In this document: piece after piece, positions 1 to 5,859 of the stretch
Numbering within the stretch: the stretch's first letter is position 1
Layout of the letters: every line of letters begins with the position of its first letter
Assembly: GCA_024641365.1 (NCBI GenBank)
Contig: JAHEDF010000166.1
Coordinates: forward strand, 1-7,869
Source: Planctomycetota bacterium
GTDB lineage: Bacteria; Planctomycetota; UBA11346
Direction of reading: 5' to 3'
Length of the DNA: 7,869 bases
Notes under the pieces: model-generated
Told to the model about the DNA's origin: nothing
The model's database searches: none
The model's input: the letters and a program-made list of their open reading frames with translations, nothing else
Program-made: the position numbers and the translations under genes

Positions 1-68
1 ATGTAATAACGCAATCTCAGAGCCAACGCTCTTGATCTCAAGGCGCGTATTGTCCATTTACTGAATTA

Positions 69-878
69 TTACGTCAGGGTTTGTATAACACGATCCCATT
101 TTAAAACCGCTGCTAGATCACGCGGCGTCATGCCGTTTGCATCCTTATAATTTTTATCCGCGCCATATTTTAATAACAATTTAACCTGAGTCAGATTTCC
201 GGCCAAAGCATCATAATGTAGCATCGTTGAACCTGAATCATTTGGCTCAATAAATGGTTTCGGATTTTGCTTTAGGCCTTCTTCACATTTTTCTGCCATA
301 TTTAGGCTCATAGGGTGCTCTGGGATATCATCGCCATCACAATAATCCGCCAATTTTTTACGTCCTTTAAATATTCCCAAAAATCCCTTGGTTTCGACTT
401 CATTACCAGGAACAATCGCAATGCGATTGGGATCTCCGAATTCTAATCCCCATGCCTCATCGTGTTGCGCACGCATGACCGGATCGAATTCAGAACGCAT
501 TAACTGCACACTGAATCCACCATATGCGCGACCGTGAATTGAATAAAGCCAATCCGATAAATCTTCTAATTTAACCTGTACTCGATCACCAAGTTTCAAG
601 GTAGAGACCCAGCGTGGCTCATTATTAACATGTCCAGATAATGTCACGCCATCAAAATCGACGTCACTAAACCACATATGCTCGCTCTCCGGAACATTCT
701 CCCCGGTACCATCAGTTTTAATTCCTAATTTAACCGTCGCAGCACCCATCCCTGGTAAAATACGACGTGCTTCCCACGAAGATTCGCGCCAAAAATATTT
801 AAATGTGCGCAAAGCTTTAATACGTGCCGCATTCATCGGCTCATCACTGTTTTTTTTGACGGCTATAGGGCTTTCCAT
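69..878 (-). CDS. DUF2314 domain protein with C-terminal ankyrin repeats
   Basis: A 269-aa protein with no signal peptide or membrane segment, so probably cytoplasmic. Residues about 25-128 read as a DUF2314 (YegJ-type) domain: EHMWFSDVDFDG near 66-77, an acidic LEDLSDWLYS segment near 104-113 and GGFSVQLMR at 120-128. A linker with HPMSLNM (188-194) leads into one full ankyrin repeat (about 216-247, with the LHYDALAGN and LLLKYGAD hallmarks) and a shortened second repeat (248-269, NGMTPRDLA). DUF2314 has no established biochemical role; ankyrin repeats usually bind proteins. I recall this two-domain layout from planctomycete proteins. The start at 878 is preferred because AAGGAA lies about 10 nt upstream of ATG. 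An in-frame extension to 953 is possible, but it runs through that ribosome binding site and adds 25 residues unlike the family. Transcription appears monocistronic. Confidence 0.85.
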   Translation of the reverse strand: MESPIAVKKNSDEPMNAARIKALRTFKYFWRESSWEARRILPGMGAATVKLGIKTDGTGENVPESEHMWFSDVDFDGVTLSGHVNNEPRWVSTLKLGDRVQVKLEDLSDWLYSIHGRAYGGFSVQLMRSEFDPVMRAQHDEAWGLEFGDPNRIAIVPGNEVETKGFLGIFKGRKKLADYCDGDDIPEHPMSLNMAEKCEEGLKQNPKPFIEPNDSGSTMLHYDALAGNLTQVKLLLKYGADKNYKDANGMTPRDLAAVLKWDRVIQTLT

Positions 879-1179
879 GGTAGTAAGTTCCTTCACTTGC
901 TTGGTACTCAATGACAAACGAAGGGTCCAGAGATAGCAACGCATCCCTTGCAATACAAGTAGAACTTACCTAAGCGGTAAAATGACATTTATCCAGGCCG
1001 TTTTATGAGAATGACCATTCATCATGTTGCGCATCAATACAACATGCTCATTTACAGAAGCAAAACCTCACCATTACACGAAATATTTTGGTTCAAAAAA
1101 GTACATGTGGCCAAACGAAGCTTTAGATTTAACCAGCACAGTCTGCTTGCGATTCATTTGACCACGTGTCCTTAATCCC
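879..1179. other. Intergenic region between hydrolase 3' end and DUF2314 gene
   Basis: About 300 bases with no convincing gene. This is the 3' flank of the hydrolase gene and the leader and promoter region of the DUF2314 gene, both read on the minus strand. Three short inverted repeats are visible: CATGTTG/CAACATG (1023-1029/1040-1046), GAATG/CATTC (1009-1013/1016-1020) and TTACC/GGTAA (966-970/976-980). A 27-codon minus-strand ORF (1074-1157) has AAGGA 11 nt upstream of its ATG but resembles nothing I know. I see no hairpin with a T-run that would serve as terminator for the hydrolase gene, and no good -35/-10 pair. Confidence 0.5.
1023..1046. repeat. Perfect 7-bp inverted repeat
   Basis: CATGTTG (1023-1029) and CAACATG (1040-1046) are exact reverse complements separated by 10 bases. 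The repeat lies about 145 bp upstream of the DUF2314 start and 134 bp past the hydrolase stop. No T-run follows on either strand, so it is more likely a protein-binding site or a chance repeat than a terminator. Confidence 0.35.
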
Positions 1180-2463
1180 TTATTTAGCGAAGTCGGCTGA
1201 TTTGAGACGCTCCTCTGCATTTTGCGCTGCTTCGGTTCCTGAAAATTCTTTTATCACTTGTTGATAAAAAGTTTTCGCGACAGCTAGCTGGCCAGCATCG
1301 TCAGCTTCCTTAGCTGTTTTGAGCAACATATTTGCACGCGCAACTTTTGGATCGACTGCGGGTTTGGCTACCTTCGCCTCTTTTTCAGCTTTCTCTTCTT
1401 TATCCTCTTTTACTTCGGCTTTTTTCTTTGGGCTTTCATTTAACAGTTTTACCATGGCCCATCCCATTGCTAAACCGACATCCATATAGGTTTCTGGATT
1501 ACCACCATAGTGACTGTTTCCGCTACCGCCTTTTGAAAGCGGATTCGAATAAACCGTCGCTACATTTCCTTTAAATTCTGGGTATTTGCCGCTATCACCA
1601 TCTACCGCGAGATGGCCTGCCAACACTTTTCCGCCGTTCCCGCCACTACCTTTTTTCGCCTCACCTAAAGTTGCGCAAACGAATTTTGCATCTGGGGCGT
1701 TAAATTCTTTACGCAGTGCTTTAATAAAATTGACGAGATTAAATTCATAACGTTCGGAATGCGCTGGATTGCCACAATCCTTCTCACCTTGCCAGAAAAA
1801 GAATCCAGCAACTTCAAAACCTTTAGCTCCCGGATAATAGGTTTGTAATTTTGCCAACACTGCTTGCGCATCTTCCGTATCGGTATCCCATTGTTTGCCG
1901 GCATACCATTCCCCTTCAACCTTTTGACCGTTACCTTGAGGATTTTTGGGTGTGCCACGATATCCTGGTTCTAATTTACCATTGAATTCGTATGGCTCTG
2001 ATCCGGGTGGCAATAAATCCCAACCAATACTACGATTGCCAATACAGCTTTTGAGAATCATAACTGGAGCATCAAGCGTCTGCCCGAGTGGGAAGCCAAT
2101 GCCATATTCTGGGCCCATATGTTTGCCACCGACTTTCATCCATTCGTTATTTAACAGCTTACCAGTCATCATACGCACAAAACGAACGTCTTTTCGTTCT
2201 ATCCAATTACCCGATTCATCAACTAGAAATGGATATTTACCGCCTTTGACTACACCCGTTAAAGTATCCACCTTACCTAGGCCAACCATATTAGACTGTC
2301 CTAAAAGAATAAATACCTGGACAGGCTTGCTCATATCAGCTTCTTTGCCATCAGGTCTTTCCACCTGTGGCATAGAACCGTTTTCCGATGCTGTTACATA
2401 ATTTGAAATAAAAGGCGCGCAGGCGAATACGCTTACGGCACATAATTTGGCTGCGAATTTCAT
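1180..2463 (-). CDS. Secreted SASA-family carbohydrate esterase with TPR-like tail
   Basis: A 427-aa exported hydrolase. Residues 1-26 form a signal peptide (Lys at 2 and 6, hydrophobic core, likely cleavage after VTA). The sialate-O-acetylesterase-like (SASA, SGNH-type) domain spans about 47-342: the nucleophile motif LLGQSNM (53-59, Ser57), the block WQGEKD (224-229) and a putative catalytic His318 in SHYGGNPETYMDVG. This family removes acetyl groups from sialic acids or plant and algal polysaccharides; the substrate here cannot be read from sequence. A Lys/Glu/Ala-rich linker (about 344-372) leads to a helical TPR-like hairpin (373-427: AKEADDAGQLAVAKTFYQQV followed by IKEFSGTEAAQNA), probably for protein contact in the periplasm. 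The start is firm: AAGGAGG lies 8 nt before ATG. No sugar-utilisation genes adjoin it, so it seems to stand alone. Confidence 0.88.
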   Translation of the reverse strand: MKFAAKLCAVSVFACAPFISNYVTASENGSMPQVERPDGKEADMSKPVQVFILLGQSNMVGLGKVDTLTGVVKGGKYPFLVDESGNWIERKDVRFVRMMTGKLLNNEWMKVGGKHMGPEYGIGFPLGQTLDAPVMILKSCIGNRSIGWDLLPPGSEPYEFNGKLEPGYRGTPKNPQGNGQKVEGEWYAGKQWDTDTEDAQAVLAKLQTYYPGAKGFEVAGFFFWQGEKDCGNPAHSERYEFNLVNFIKALRKEFNAPDAKFVCATLGEAKKGSGGNGGKVLAGHLAVDGDSGKYPEFKGNVATVYSNPLSKGGSGNSHYGGNPETYMDVGLAMGWAMVKLLNESPKKKAEVKEDKEEKAEKEAKVAKPAVDPKVARANMLLKTAKEADDAGQLAVAKTFYQQVIKEFSGTEAAQNAEERLKSADFAK

Positions 2464-2747
2464 AATCTTAGCCTCCTTAAAATAGGCGGTAACTTATTCC
2501 GCGTCATGGAATAAGGGGTATATTAATTGCGACATCTTCCCCGGGTTTTAGGACAGATGCCCCTGTGTTGATTACAAATTTCTTTTGTAACCAAAACATG
2601 ATCTGTCTCTATACAGAGATTTTTACTGGCTGTTGATGACAAAACTGTGTTATTTAATAAAGATGACATAATATCCATGTTGTTAATCCGAATTTAGTAA
2701 CTGAGGATTAATCGATAATCTGCTTTTAAATTTAAATGAATAATAAC
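2464..2747. other. AT-rich upstream region of the hydrolase gene
   Basis: No gene is visible on either strand; stops are frequent in all frames. The part nearest the hydrolase (2464-2530) holds its AAGGAGG ribosome binding site and a perfect inverted repeat at 2493-2515. Farther out, a TAATAT stretch on the minus strand near 2520-2526 could be part of a -10 element, but no matching -35 is clear. The rest is low-GC spacer next to the decayed gene at 2748-2996. Confidence 0.5.
2493..2515. promoter_or_regulatory. Inverted repeat in hydrolase leader (operator or hairpin)
   Basis: CTTATTCC (2493-2500) and GGAATAAG (2508-2515) are perfect 8-bp arms around a 7-base centre. The repeat lies 30 bp upstream of the hydrolase start codon. 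On the minus strand it could be an operator overlapping the promoter or a stem-loop in the 5' leader, ending 15-20 nt before the AAGGAGG site. No T-run follows, so it is not an intrinsic terminator. The binding factor is unknown. Confidence 0.45.
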
Positions 2748-2996
2748 TCACTTTATTAATCCATGTTCATTGATTATGAGGCAACTCCAGCGCGGTGCTA
2801 AACCACACAAACACGCGTTCGTAAATCTACATAAAATGGCTAACTCGGGGTGAGACTCATTAGAATCCATGGGGAAGCATACATCAAACATATCGCGATA
2901 GCTCCTAAATATTGGGCCCGCTGTTACTACCAACCCATTCGTTTCTGCTAATTGGCCGACGCGTAAAAAGCATTTATCGACTAAAATTGAGCTCTT
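2748..2996 (-). pseudogene. Probable remnant of a GyrI-like effector-binding domain
   Basis: An open stretch of 82 codons without a credible start: only TTG at 2933, with no ribosome binding site, and a stop immediately upstream at 2997-2999. Its translation resembles part of the GyrI-like / AraC effector-binding fold. RVGQLAETNGL matches the helix that ends 'LxxxNGL', AGPIFRSYRDM matches the family's 'AGPPFxxYxDM', and FDVCFPMD matches 'DVEVGFPV'. A later RFTNACLCGLAPRW could be a worn version of the 'RLPA...HRG' strand. The N-terminal first strand and the second half of the domain are missing, and the last residues look unrelated. Intact members bind small cationic or hydrophobic ligands, alone or fused to AraC or MerR DNA-binding domains. 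I read this as a decayed gene. The family match is by eye, and a chance ORF is possible. Confidence 0.4.
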
Positions 2997-3127
2997 TTAT
3001 CCGCATAAAAAGTAAACTATCGCTATAAAAGTTGTGCACGACCCTACGCGGCAGTTGCATCGTTAGTATTGATTCACTAAGGTCTCGCCGCAAACCCATT
3101 TATGGCGAAAAGCCAAGGAATAACTCT

Positions 3128-3646
3128 ATGAAAAGATTCGGAATAATTGCAGTCTTTGTCGTCATAGGCGGAATCGTATCAATTTTTACTGTCTCTTCGA
3201 AAGATGTAAAAAGATTTAATGATAGTATGGTTGATGCGATCTCATCTTTGGATTCAACCTATACCACATTAGATAAGCAACTCGATGCATATACCGATGG
3301 GAAAGAAGTCGATCTCGCTATGTTTTCACGAAACATTGAAAGCGCAACCAAAGGAATAAATCGACGCATAGATAGCATGAGTCAAATGAAAGTGCCTGAT
3401 GATGAATATTGTAAGGCGTTTCATTCGTCGGCATTATCTTACTCGCAAAATAATTTAAAAATCATATCCATTTATAACGATAAAATTCTTCCTTATATTA
3501 AAGAACATAATCCTGGCTCCAAAAAAGATAGCGAAGTCGTCTATAGCTATTTTACTGATTTGGCAGTGGAAGACGAGAAGCTCTTGAATGACGTTCAAGA
3601 GAAACAAAAAAACATGGCTCGCAAATTTAAATTAAAATTACAATAG
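3128..3646 (+). CDS. Membrane-anchored helical protein of unknown function
   Basis: A 172-aa protein I do not recognise. Residues 4-22 form one hydrophobic segment after MKR, giving a signal anchor (or an uncleaved or late-cleaved signal) with the rest in the periplasm. The exported part is polar, charged and predicted largely helical, with heptad-like stretches around 27-90 and 140-168, suggesting a small helical bundle or coiled coil. It has one cysteine (Cys95) and a basic C-terminus (RKFKLKLQ). The start is set by AAGGAA 7 nt before ATG at 3128; an upstream in-frame ATG at 3032 would add a 32-residue polar leader in front of the membrane segment and has no ribosome binding site. A TATAAA at 3025-3030 could be a -10 element, but no good -35 accompanies it. 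It is probably monocistronic, ended by the hairpin at 3709-3749. Confidence 0.75.
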   Translation: MKRFGIIAVFVVIGGIVSIFTVSSKDVKRFNDSMVDAISSLDSTYTTLDKQLDAYTDGKEVDLAMFSRNIESATKGINRRIDSMSQMKVPDDEYCKAFHSSALSYSQNNLKIISIYNDKILPYIKEHNPGSKKDSEVVYSYFTDLAVEDEKLLNDVQEKQKNMARKFKLKLQ

Positions 3647-3671
3647 TAACCAAAAGGTAATAGGTTTCTGT

Positions 3672-3701
3672 TTGACAGAAAGTCAGCGAATTCATTATTA
3701 A
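3672..3701 (+). promoter_or_regulatory. Candidate sigma-70-like promoter
   Basis: A perfect -35 hexamer TTGACA (3672-3677) is followed after 18 bases by TATTAA (3696-3701), or after 17 by TTATTA. Transcription would start near 3708, at the foot of the terminator-like hairpin, and would read into the gene at 3777. The -10 match is only moderate, and no transcript evidence is available. Confidence 0.35.
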
Positions 3702-3708
3702 GAGCTGC

Positions 3709-3749
3709 AGAAGGCGCGCGCCATAATCGGTTGCGCGCCTTCTCTTTTT
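3709..3749 (+). terminator. Strong intrinsic terminator / possible attenuator
   Basis: AGAAGGCGCGC (3709-3719) pairs perfectly over 11 bp with GCGCGCCTTCT (3733-3743) around a 13-base loop, followed by CTTTTT (3744-3749). This is a textbook GC-rich rho-independent terminator on the plus strand. It lies 62 bp after the stop of the 172-aa gene, which it probably ends. It also lies only 27 bp before the next start codon at 3777, so it may act as a leader attenuator for that gene. Confidence 0.85.
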
Positions 3750-3776
3750 CGTACTTTTTCCAAAAGGAACCTCGCC

Positions 3777-4220
3777 ATGTCAGACTACTTCACTAAATAT
3801 CGTGCTTGGGCAGACCAAAATATTAGCGATGAACGAAAGAAATCTGAACTCGTCTATGCTATCGATTGGATGGAATTAAACGCCAATCATATTGATCAGG
3901 CACTATTTGCTACAAGCGATCATCCATGCATCGCATTTTCCACCGTTATCAATACCCTGTTAAATGAAGCAGAACAACAAAAAGTGACCTTTCAGCCTAT
4001 TATTAATTGGCTTGTTGATAATCAAAAATGCCCATTTGGATTGCAGTTAAAAGTTAAAGCTTTCAAGCATCTGCGACGATGCTGTCATTTGTTATCACCT
4101 AACATGGTTCAGCAATTAGCAGAATTACAGATAACTTCTTATCAAAGCGAATTCAGATCACGTGAATTTTTATATCTTGATAAATTCTTAGCCGATTACC
4201 GACTTTCAGGTCGGCAATGA
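3777..4220 (+). CDS. Small soluble protein of unknown function
   Basis: A 147-aa protein with no signal peptide or membrane segment, probably cytoplasmic and mostly helical. I do not recognise its family. Visible features are an amphipathic N-terminus (YFTKYRAWADQNISDERKK), two tryptophan-containing helices (WMELNANHIDQAL and IINWLVDNQKCPFG), and four cysteines (51, 85, 102, 103) including a CC pair followed by His104. The cysteines are not spaced as an obvious zinc finger. The start is supported by AAAAGGA about 8 nt before ATG. It sits directly behind the strong hairpin at 3709-3749, with no room for a promoter between, so it needs read-through or the promoter-like element at 3672-3701. The next gene downstream is convergent. 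Confidence 0.7.
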   Translation: MSDYFTKYRAWADQNISDERKKSELVYAIDWMELNANHIDQALFATSDHPCIAFSTVINTLLNEAEQQKVTFQPIINWLVDNQKCPFGLQLKVKAFKHLRRCCHLLSPNMVQQLAELQITSYQSEFRSREFLYLDKFLADYRLSGRQ

Positions 4221-4273
4221 AAAAATAGTTGGTTGTCATCAGCTTGTAAAATGCTTATATTTAATCCGCTTAT

Positions 4274-4350
4274 CGATAAAATATTCTACATTTGTGGCAT
4301 TTCACATTAATTAAGTAAAACTGATTCTCACCCCAAGTGCCATTTTATCG
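4274..4350. repeat. Nested inverted repeats in a convergent gap
   Basis: The outer arms CGATAAAAT (4274-4282) and ATTTTATCG (4342-4350) are a perfect 9-bp inverted repeat 59 bases apart. Inside them TGGCA (4295-4299) pairs with TGCCA (4338-4342), extending the right arm without a break. A separate 6-bp hairpin, TGCTCA/TGAGCA, follows at 4366-4381. The gap (4221-4467) lies between converging genes and holds no ORF. None of these hairpins is followed by a T-run, so they are not clear intrinsic terminators. Confidence 0.35.
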
Positions 4351-4467
4351 TGCGTTACGTCGTGGTGCTCAATGCTGAGCAGGATTCTCTATGATGTGAG
4401 TAAATTAAAATTTTGTGCCGTTAAGGGAGATGCCAGCATGCCGTCCGTTATAAATGGTCGCTCTTTA

Positions 4468-4812
4468 TTATTTATGGGCAATAGCTTCCTTCTGCTCATC
4501 CGTGAGCTTAGATACATCTGTAATAAATAAGGTCGTAGTATCCGAAAACATAACGCCTTTTTCCCAGACTTTCAGCAGAGCATAGTCCCCTGCTACTCCA
4601 ATAAATGTTGTTGAATGCATGGTTTCAGTCATACCTACTTTATTATAAAGAGACATGAATTTTTCATTATTTATATAACTTACTCGCGGCGCCGGCTCGA
4701 CAGTCTGCACCGTTTGCCGCTCAGATTGAGCACAGCCCACCATATAAAAGCTACATACTATCGCAGTAACGGTGAGTGAAAAATCATAAAATGGAGAGCG
4801 CTTGACGTTCAT
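4468..4812 (-). CDS. Putative small lipoprotein
   Basis: A 114-aa protein of unknown function with a lipoprotein-type signal. It has a basic start (MNVKRS), a hydrophobic stretch at about 11-26 and YMVGC, with Cys27 as the probable lipidated residue; Met at -3 makes the lipobox slightly atypical. The mature part begins with a Gln/Glu/Pro-rich tether (AQSERQTVQTVEPAPR) and ends in a short domain of about 65 residues (GVAGDYALLKVWEKGVMFSDTTTLFITDVSKL). I recognise no family. The start is uncertain: 4812 gives the best signal peptide with AAAGAA 6 nt upstream, while ATG at 4827 or 4890 would lengthen the N-terminus. It lies 141 bp behind the 95-aa gene on the same strand and may have its own promoter. 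Confidence 0.65.
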   Translation of the reverse strand: MNVKRSPFYDFSLTVTAIVCSFYMVGCAQSERQTVQTVEPAPRVSYINNEKFMSLYNKVGMTETMHSTTFIGVAGDYALLKVWEKGVMFSDTTTLFITDVSKLTDEQKEAIAHK

Positions 4813-4894
4813 GGGTGTTTCTTTCATTTGTTGTTTAATTAACAGGATATAACTAGGTAAGTCACAGGTTTGTTTTAGGTTTGCCACCAAAGCT

Positions 4895-4925
4895 CAGCAA
4901 ATTAATGAACCTTTGTGCTTTGCTG
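4895..4925. repeat. 7-bp inverted repeat between small-gene units
   Basis: CAGCAAA (4895-4901) and TTTGCTG (4919-4925) are perfect arms with a 17-base loop. An alternative pairing, CACCA (4885-4889) with TGGTG (4924-4928), competes for the right arm. It lies about 30 bp beyond the stop of the 95-aa gene. Without a T-run it would be a weak terminator at best. Confidence 0.3.
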
Positions 4926-4953
4926 GTGTACAGGAGTTGATTAGTTAAAACTA

Positions 4954-5241
4954 TCAAGGAATAGTGCTTTTATCTATAAATTCCCTCATCTCTCGTACGT
5001 TTACGTCTTCGCTATTTTTCGGATCCATTTGCTCGACGAGCTCATTTAAATCTTTCAGGAGGGTCGGGTCAGATTTTTCCACTCTCTTTCTTGTTGATTC
5101 AAAAGAAGCATAAGCAACACCACCGATAGTTACTTGTTGGTTTACAGTTCCTATCATGTGTCCTATGGTAAAAGACGCATATAATAAGAATAAAGTCAAG
5201 AACGTTAGTGAAGTAATTAGGGTGGTTTGTAAAAGTTTCAT
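4954..5241 (-). CDS. Small single-TM protein of unknown function
   Basis: A 95-aa protein with one hydrophobic segment (about 6-29, TTLITSLTFLTLFLLYASFT) after MKLLQ, followed by a short Gly-containing stretch and a polar, charged, probably helical domain (residues 48-95, with repeated Glu/Asp and Lys/Arg). The likely topology is an N-terminal anchor with the charged part in the periplasm; a cleaved signal peptide is possible. I recognise no family. The start is supported by AAAGGA about 6-7 nt before ATG. The 92-aa membrane protein gene ends 44 bp upstream on the same strand with no terminator between, so the two are probably co-transcribed. Confidence 0.65.
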   Translation of the reverse strand: MKLLQTTLITSLTFLTLFLLYASFTIGHMIGTVNQQVTIGGVAYASFESTRKRVEKSDPTLLKDLNELVEQMDPKNSEDVNVREMREFIDKSTIP

Positions 5242-5285
5242 TTTATATCCTTTCGAAGAGTTATAAATTGCACTTTTAATATTAT

Positions 5286-5564
5286 TTAAATTTGATTTCC
5301 GGCCATTTTTTTCATCGGTTTCTTTTTAATTACCTGTCGGGCCAGGGATATGGATCCTAATATAAATATAGCCGTATAAATAATTGCCCAAACAGTTGAT
5401 GGGCCTTCGCCAACTGCATGCAGGCCACCACCACATGCGCCAATCATTACGATAACGTTTGCTATTACGATACCCAATGAACGTCGCTCATTAATCAAAC
5501 CCCATGCTGATAATCCGAGGACGATTAAAACAAGCATACAAACAATAAAAGTGATTGGGTGCAT
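5286..5564 (-). CDS. Small three-TM membrane protein of unknown function
   Basis: A 92-aa hydrophobic protein. Three membrane segments are visible: about 3-23 (ITFIVCMLVLIVLGLSAWGL), 30-51 (LGIVIANVIVMIGACGGGLH) and 56-76 (STVWAIIYTAIFILGSISL). The loop NERR (25-28) and the C-terminal tail RQVIKKKPMKKM are positively charged, which places both on the cytoplasmic side if the positive-inside rule holds; this fits only if one segment is re-entrant or short. The glycine-rich ACGGGLHAVGEG near 43-54 is notable. I recognise no family. AGAGGA lies 6 nt before ATG and supports the start. It is the first gene of a likely two-gene unit with the 95-aa protein. Confidence 0.65.
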   Translation of the reverse strand: MHPITFIVCMLVLIVLGLSAWGLINERRSLGIVIANVIVMIGACGGGLHAVGEGPSTVWAIIYTAIFILGSISLARQVIKKKPMKKMAGNQI

Positions 5565-5627
5565 ATATGATCCTCTTATAGCAAAATATTTGTCTCAATG
5601 AAATAAGCGTACTGAAAAAAGTTTATG

Positions 5628-5819
5628 CTAATTGCGTAATGATTTATTATTTACTATGAAGTAATGATCCAAACTTGAACTCATCTCCCTCGTTGTCGCG
5701 TATATTTTTAAGGCGCCATGGATACGGTTCGCTATACGAGGCTGGATGGTTGGTATGTAGCGATGCGAAAATTGTAGACGCCGTTTATAACGTGCATGCA
5801 ATTGAGATTTTTGACTCAT
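5628..5819 (-). CDS. Small, very basic protein, possibly bL28-like
   Basis: A 63-aa protein with about 12 Lys/Arg, 4 His and only 2 acidic residues, as in ribosomal or RNA-binding proteins. It has no cysteine and no membrane segment. AAGGAGG lies 9 nt before ATG, one of the best ribosome binding sites in the window, which argues that it is translated. Residues 20-48 line up by eye with the bL28 core. RYIPTIQ corresponds to RFLPNLQ, eight residues separate Q and G in both, and GALKIYATTREM fits GxxKxVYVSARAL of Bacillus-type bL28. Its length is also bL28-like (about 60-80). Against this, the N-terminal Cys/TGK region is missing and the C-terminal tail differs. It could be a divergent or Cys-free paralogue, a decaying rpmB copy, or an unrelated basic protein. 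It is separated by 63 bp from the next gene on the same strand. Confidence 0.5.
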   Translation of the reverse strand: MSQKSQLHARYKRRLQFSHRYIPTIQPRIANRIHGALKIYATTREMSSSLDHYFIVNNKSLRN

Positions 5820-5839
5820 TCTTTTCTGCCTCCTTTTTT

Positions 5840-5859
5840 ATAAGCTAACGATCGCTTAT
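5840..5859. promoter_or_regulatory. Inverted repeat beside the small basic gene's RBS
   Basis: ATAAGC (5840-5845) and GCTTAT (5854-5859) are perfect 6-bp arms around an 8-base centre. On the minus strand the repeat sits between a perfect TTGACA (5868-5863) and TATAAA (5842-5837), which are 20 bases apart, and immediately upstream of AAGGAGG (5835-5829). It could be an operator within the promoter or a leader hairpin next to the ribosome binding site. Confidence 0.4.

Noticed and set aside
19..42. Small overlapping hairpins (AGAGC/GCTCT and CTTGA/TCAAG) after the DUF2314 gene
   Set aside because: Each stem is only 5 bp and there is no T-run on the minus strand, so a terminator call is not supported.
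879..953. N-terminal extension of the DUF2314 protein
   Set aside because: It would read through the good AAGGAA ribosome binding site in front of ATG at 878 and adds residues that do not fit the domain.
1074..1157. 27-codon minus-strand ORF with AAGGA 11 nt upstream
   Set aside because: Too short and unlike any known protein; the spacing of the possible ribosome binding site is long. Kept only as a note in the intergenic entry.
1332..1574. 80-codon plus-strand ORF
   Set aside because: It is antisense to the well-supported esterase gene, has no ribosome binding site and no recognisable protein character; a shadow of the real frame.
1665..1958. 97-codon minus-strand ORF
   Set aside because: It lies entirely inside the esterase gene in another frame and has no family resemblance.
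1946..2401. 151-codon plus-strand ORF
   Set aside because: It overlaps the conserved catalytic part of the esterase on the opposite strand; its Pro/Ser-rich composition is typical of a shadow frame.
2606..2624. TCTCT/AGAGA hairpin followed by TTTTT on the plus strand
   Set aside because: The stem is only 5 bp and AT-rich, and no plus-strand gene lies upstream for it to terminate.
3032..3127. N-terminal extension of the 172-aa protein
   Set aside because: It places a polar 32-residue leader before the signal anchor and has no ribosome binding site; AAGGAA before 3128 decides the start.
2464..3127. Possible tRNA or small RNA in the long gap
   Set aside because: I saw no T-loop (GGTTCRANNC-like) signature, cloverleaf arms or strong hairpin with a U-tract linked to a promoter.
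4199..4214. CCGAC/GTCGG hairpin at the end of the 147-aa gene
   Set aside because: It lies inside the coding end and is followed by A-rich, not T-rich, sequence on the plus strand, so it is not an intrinsic terminator.
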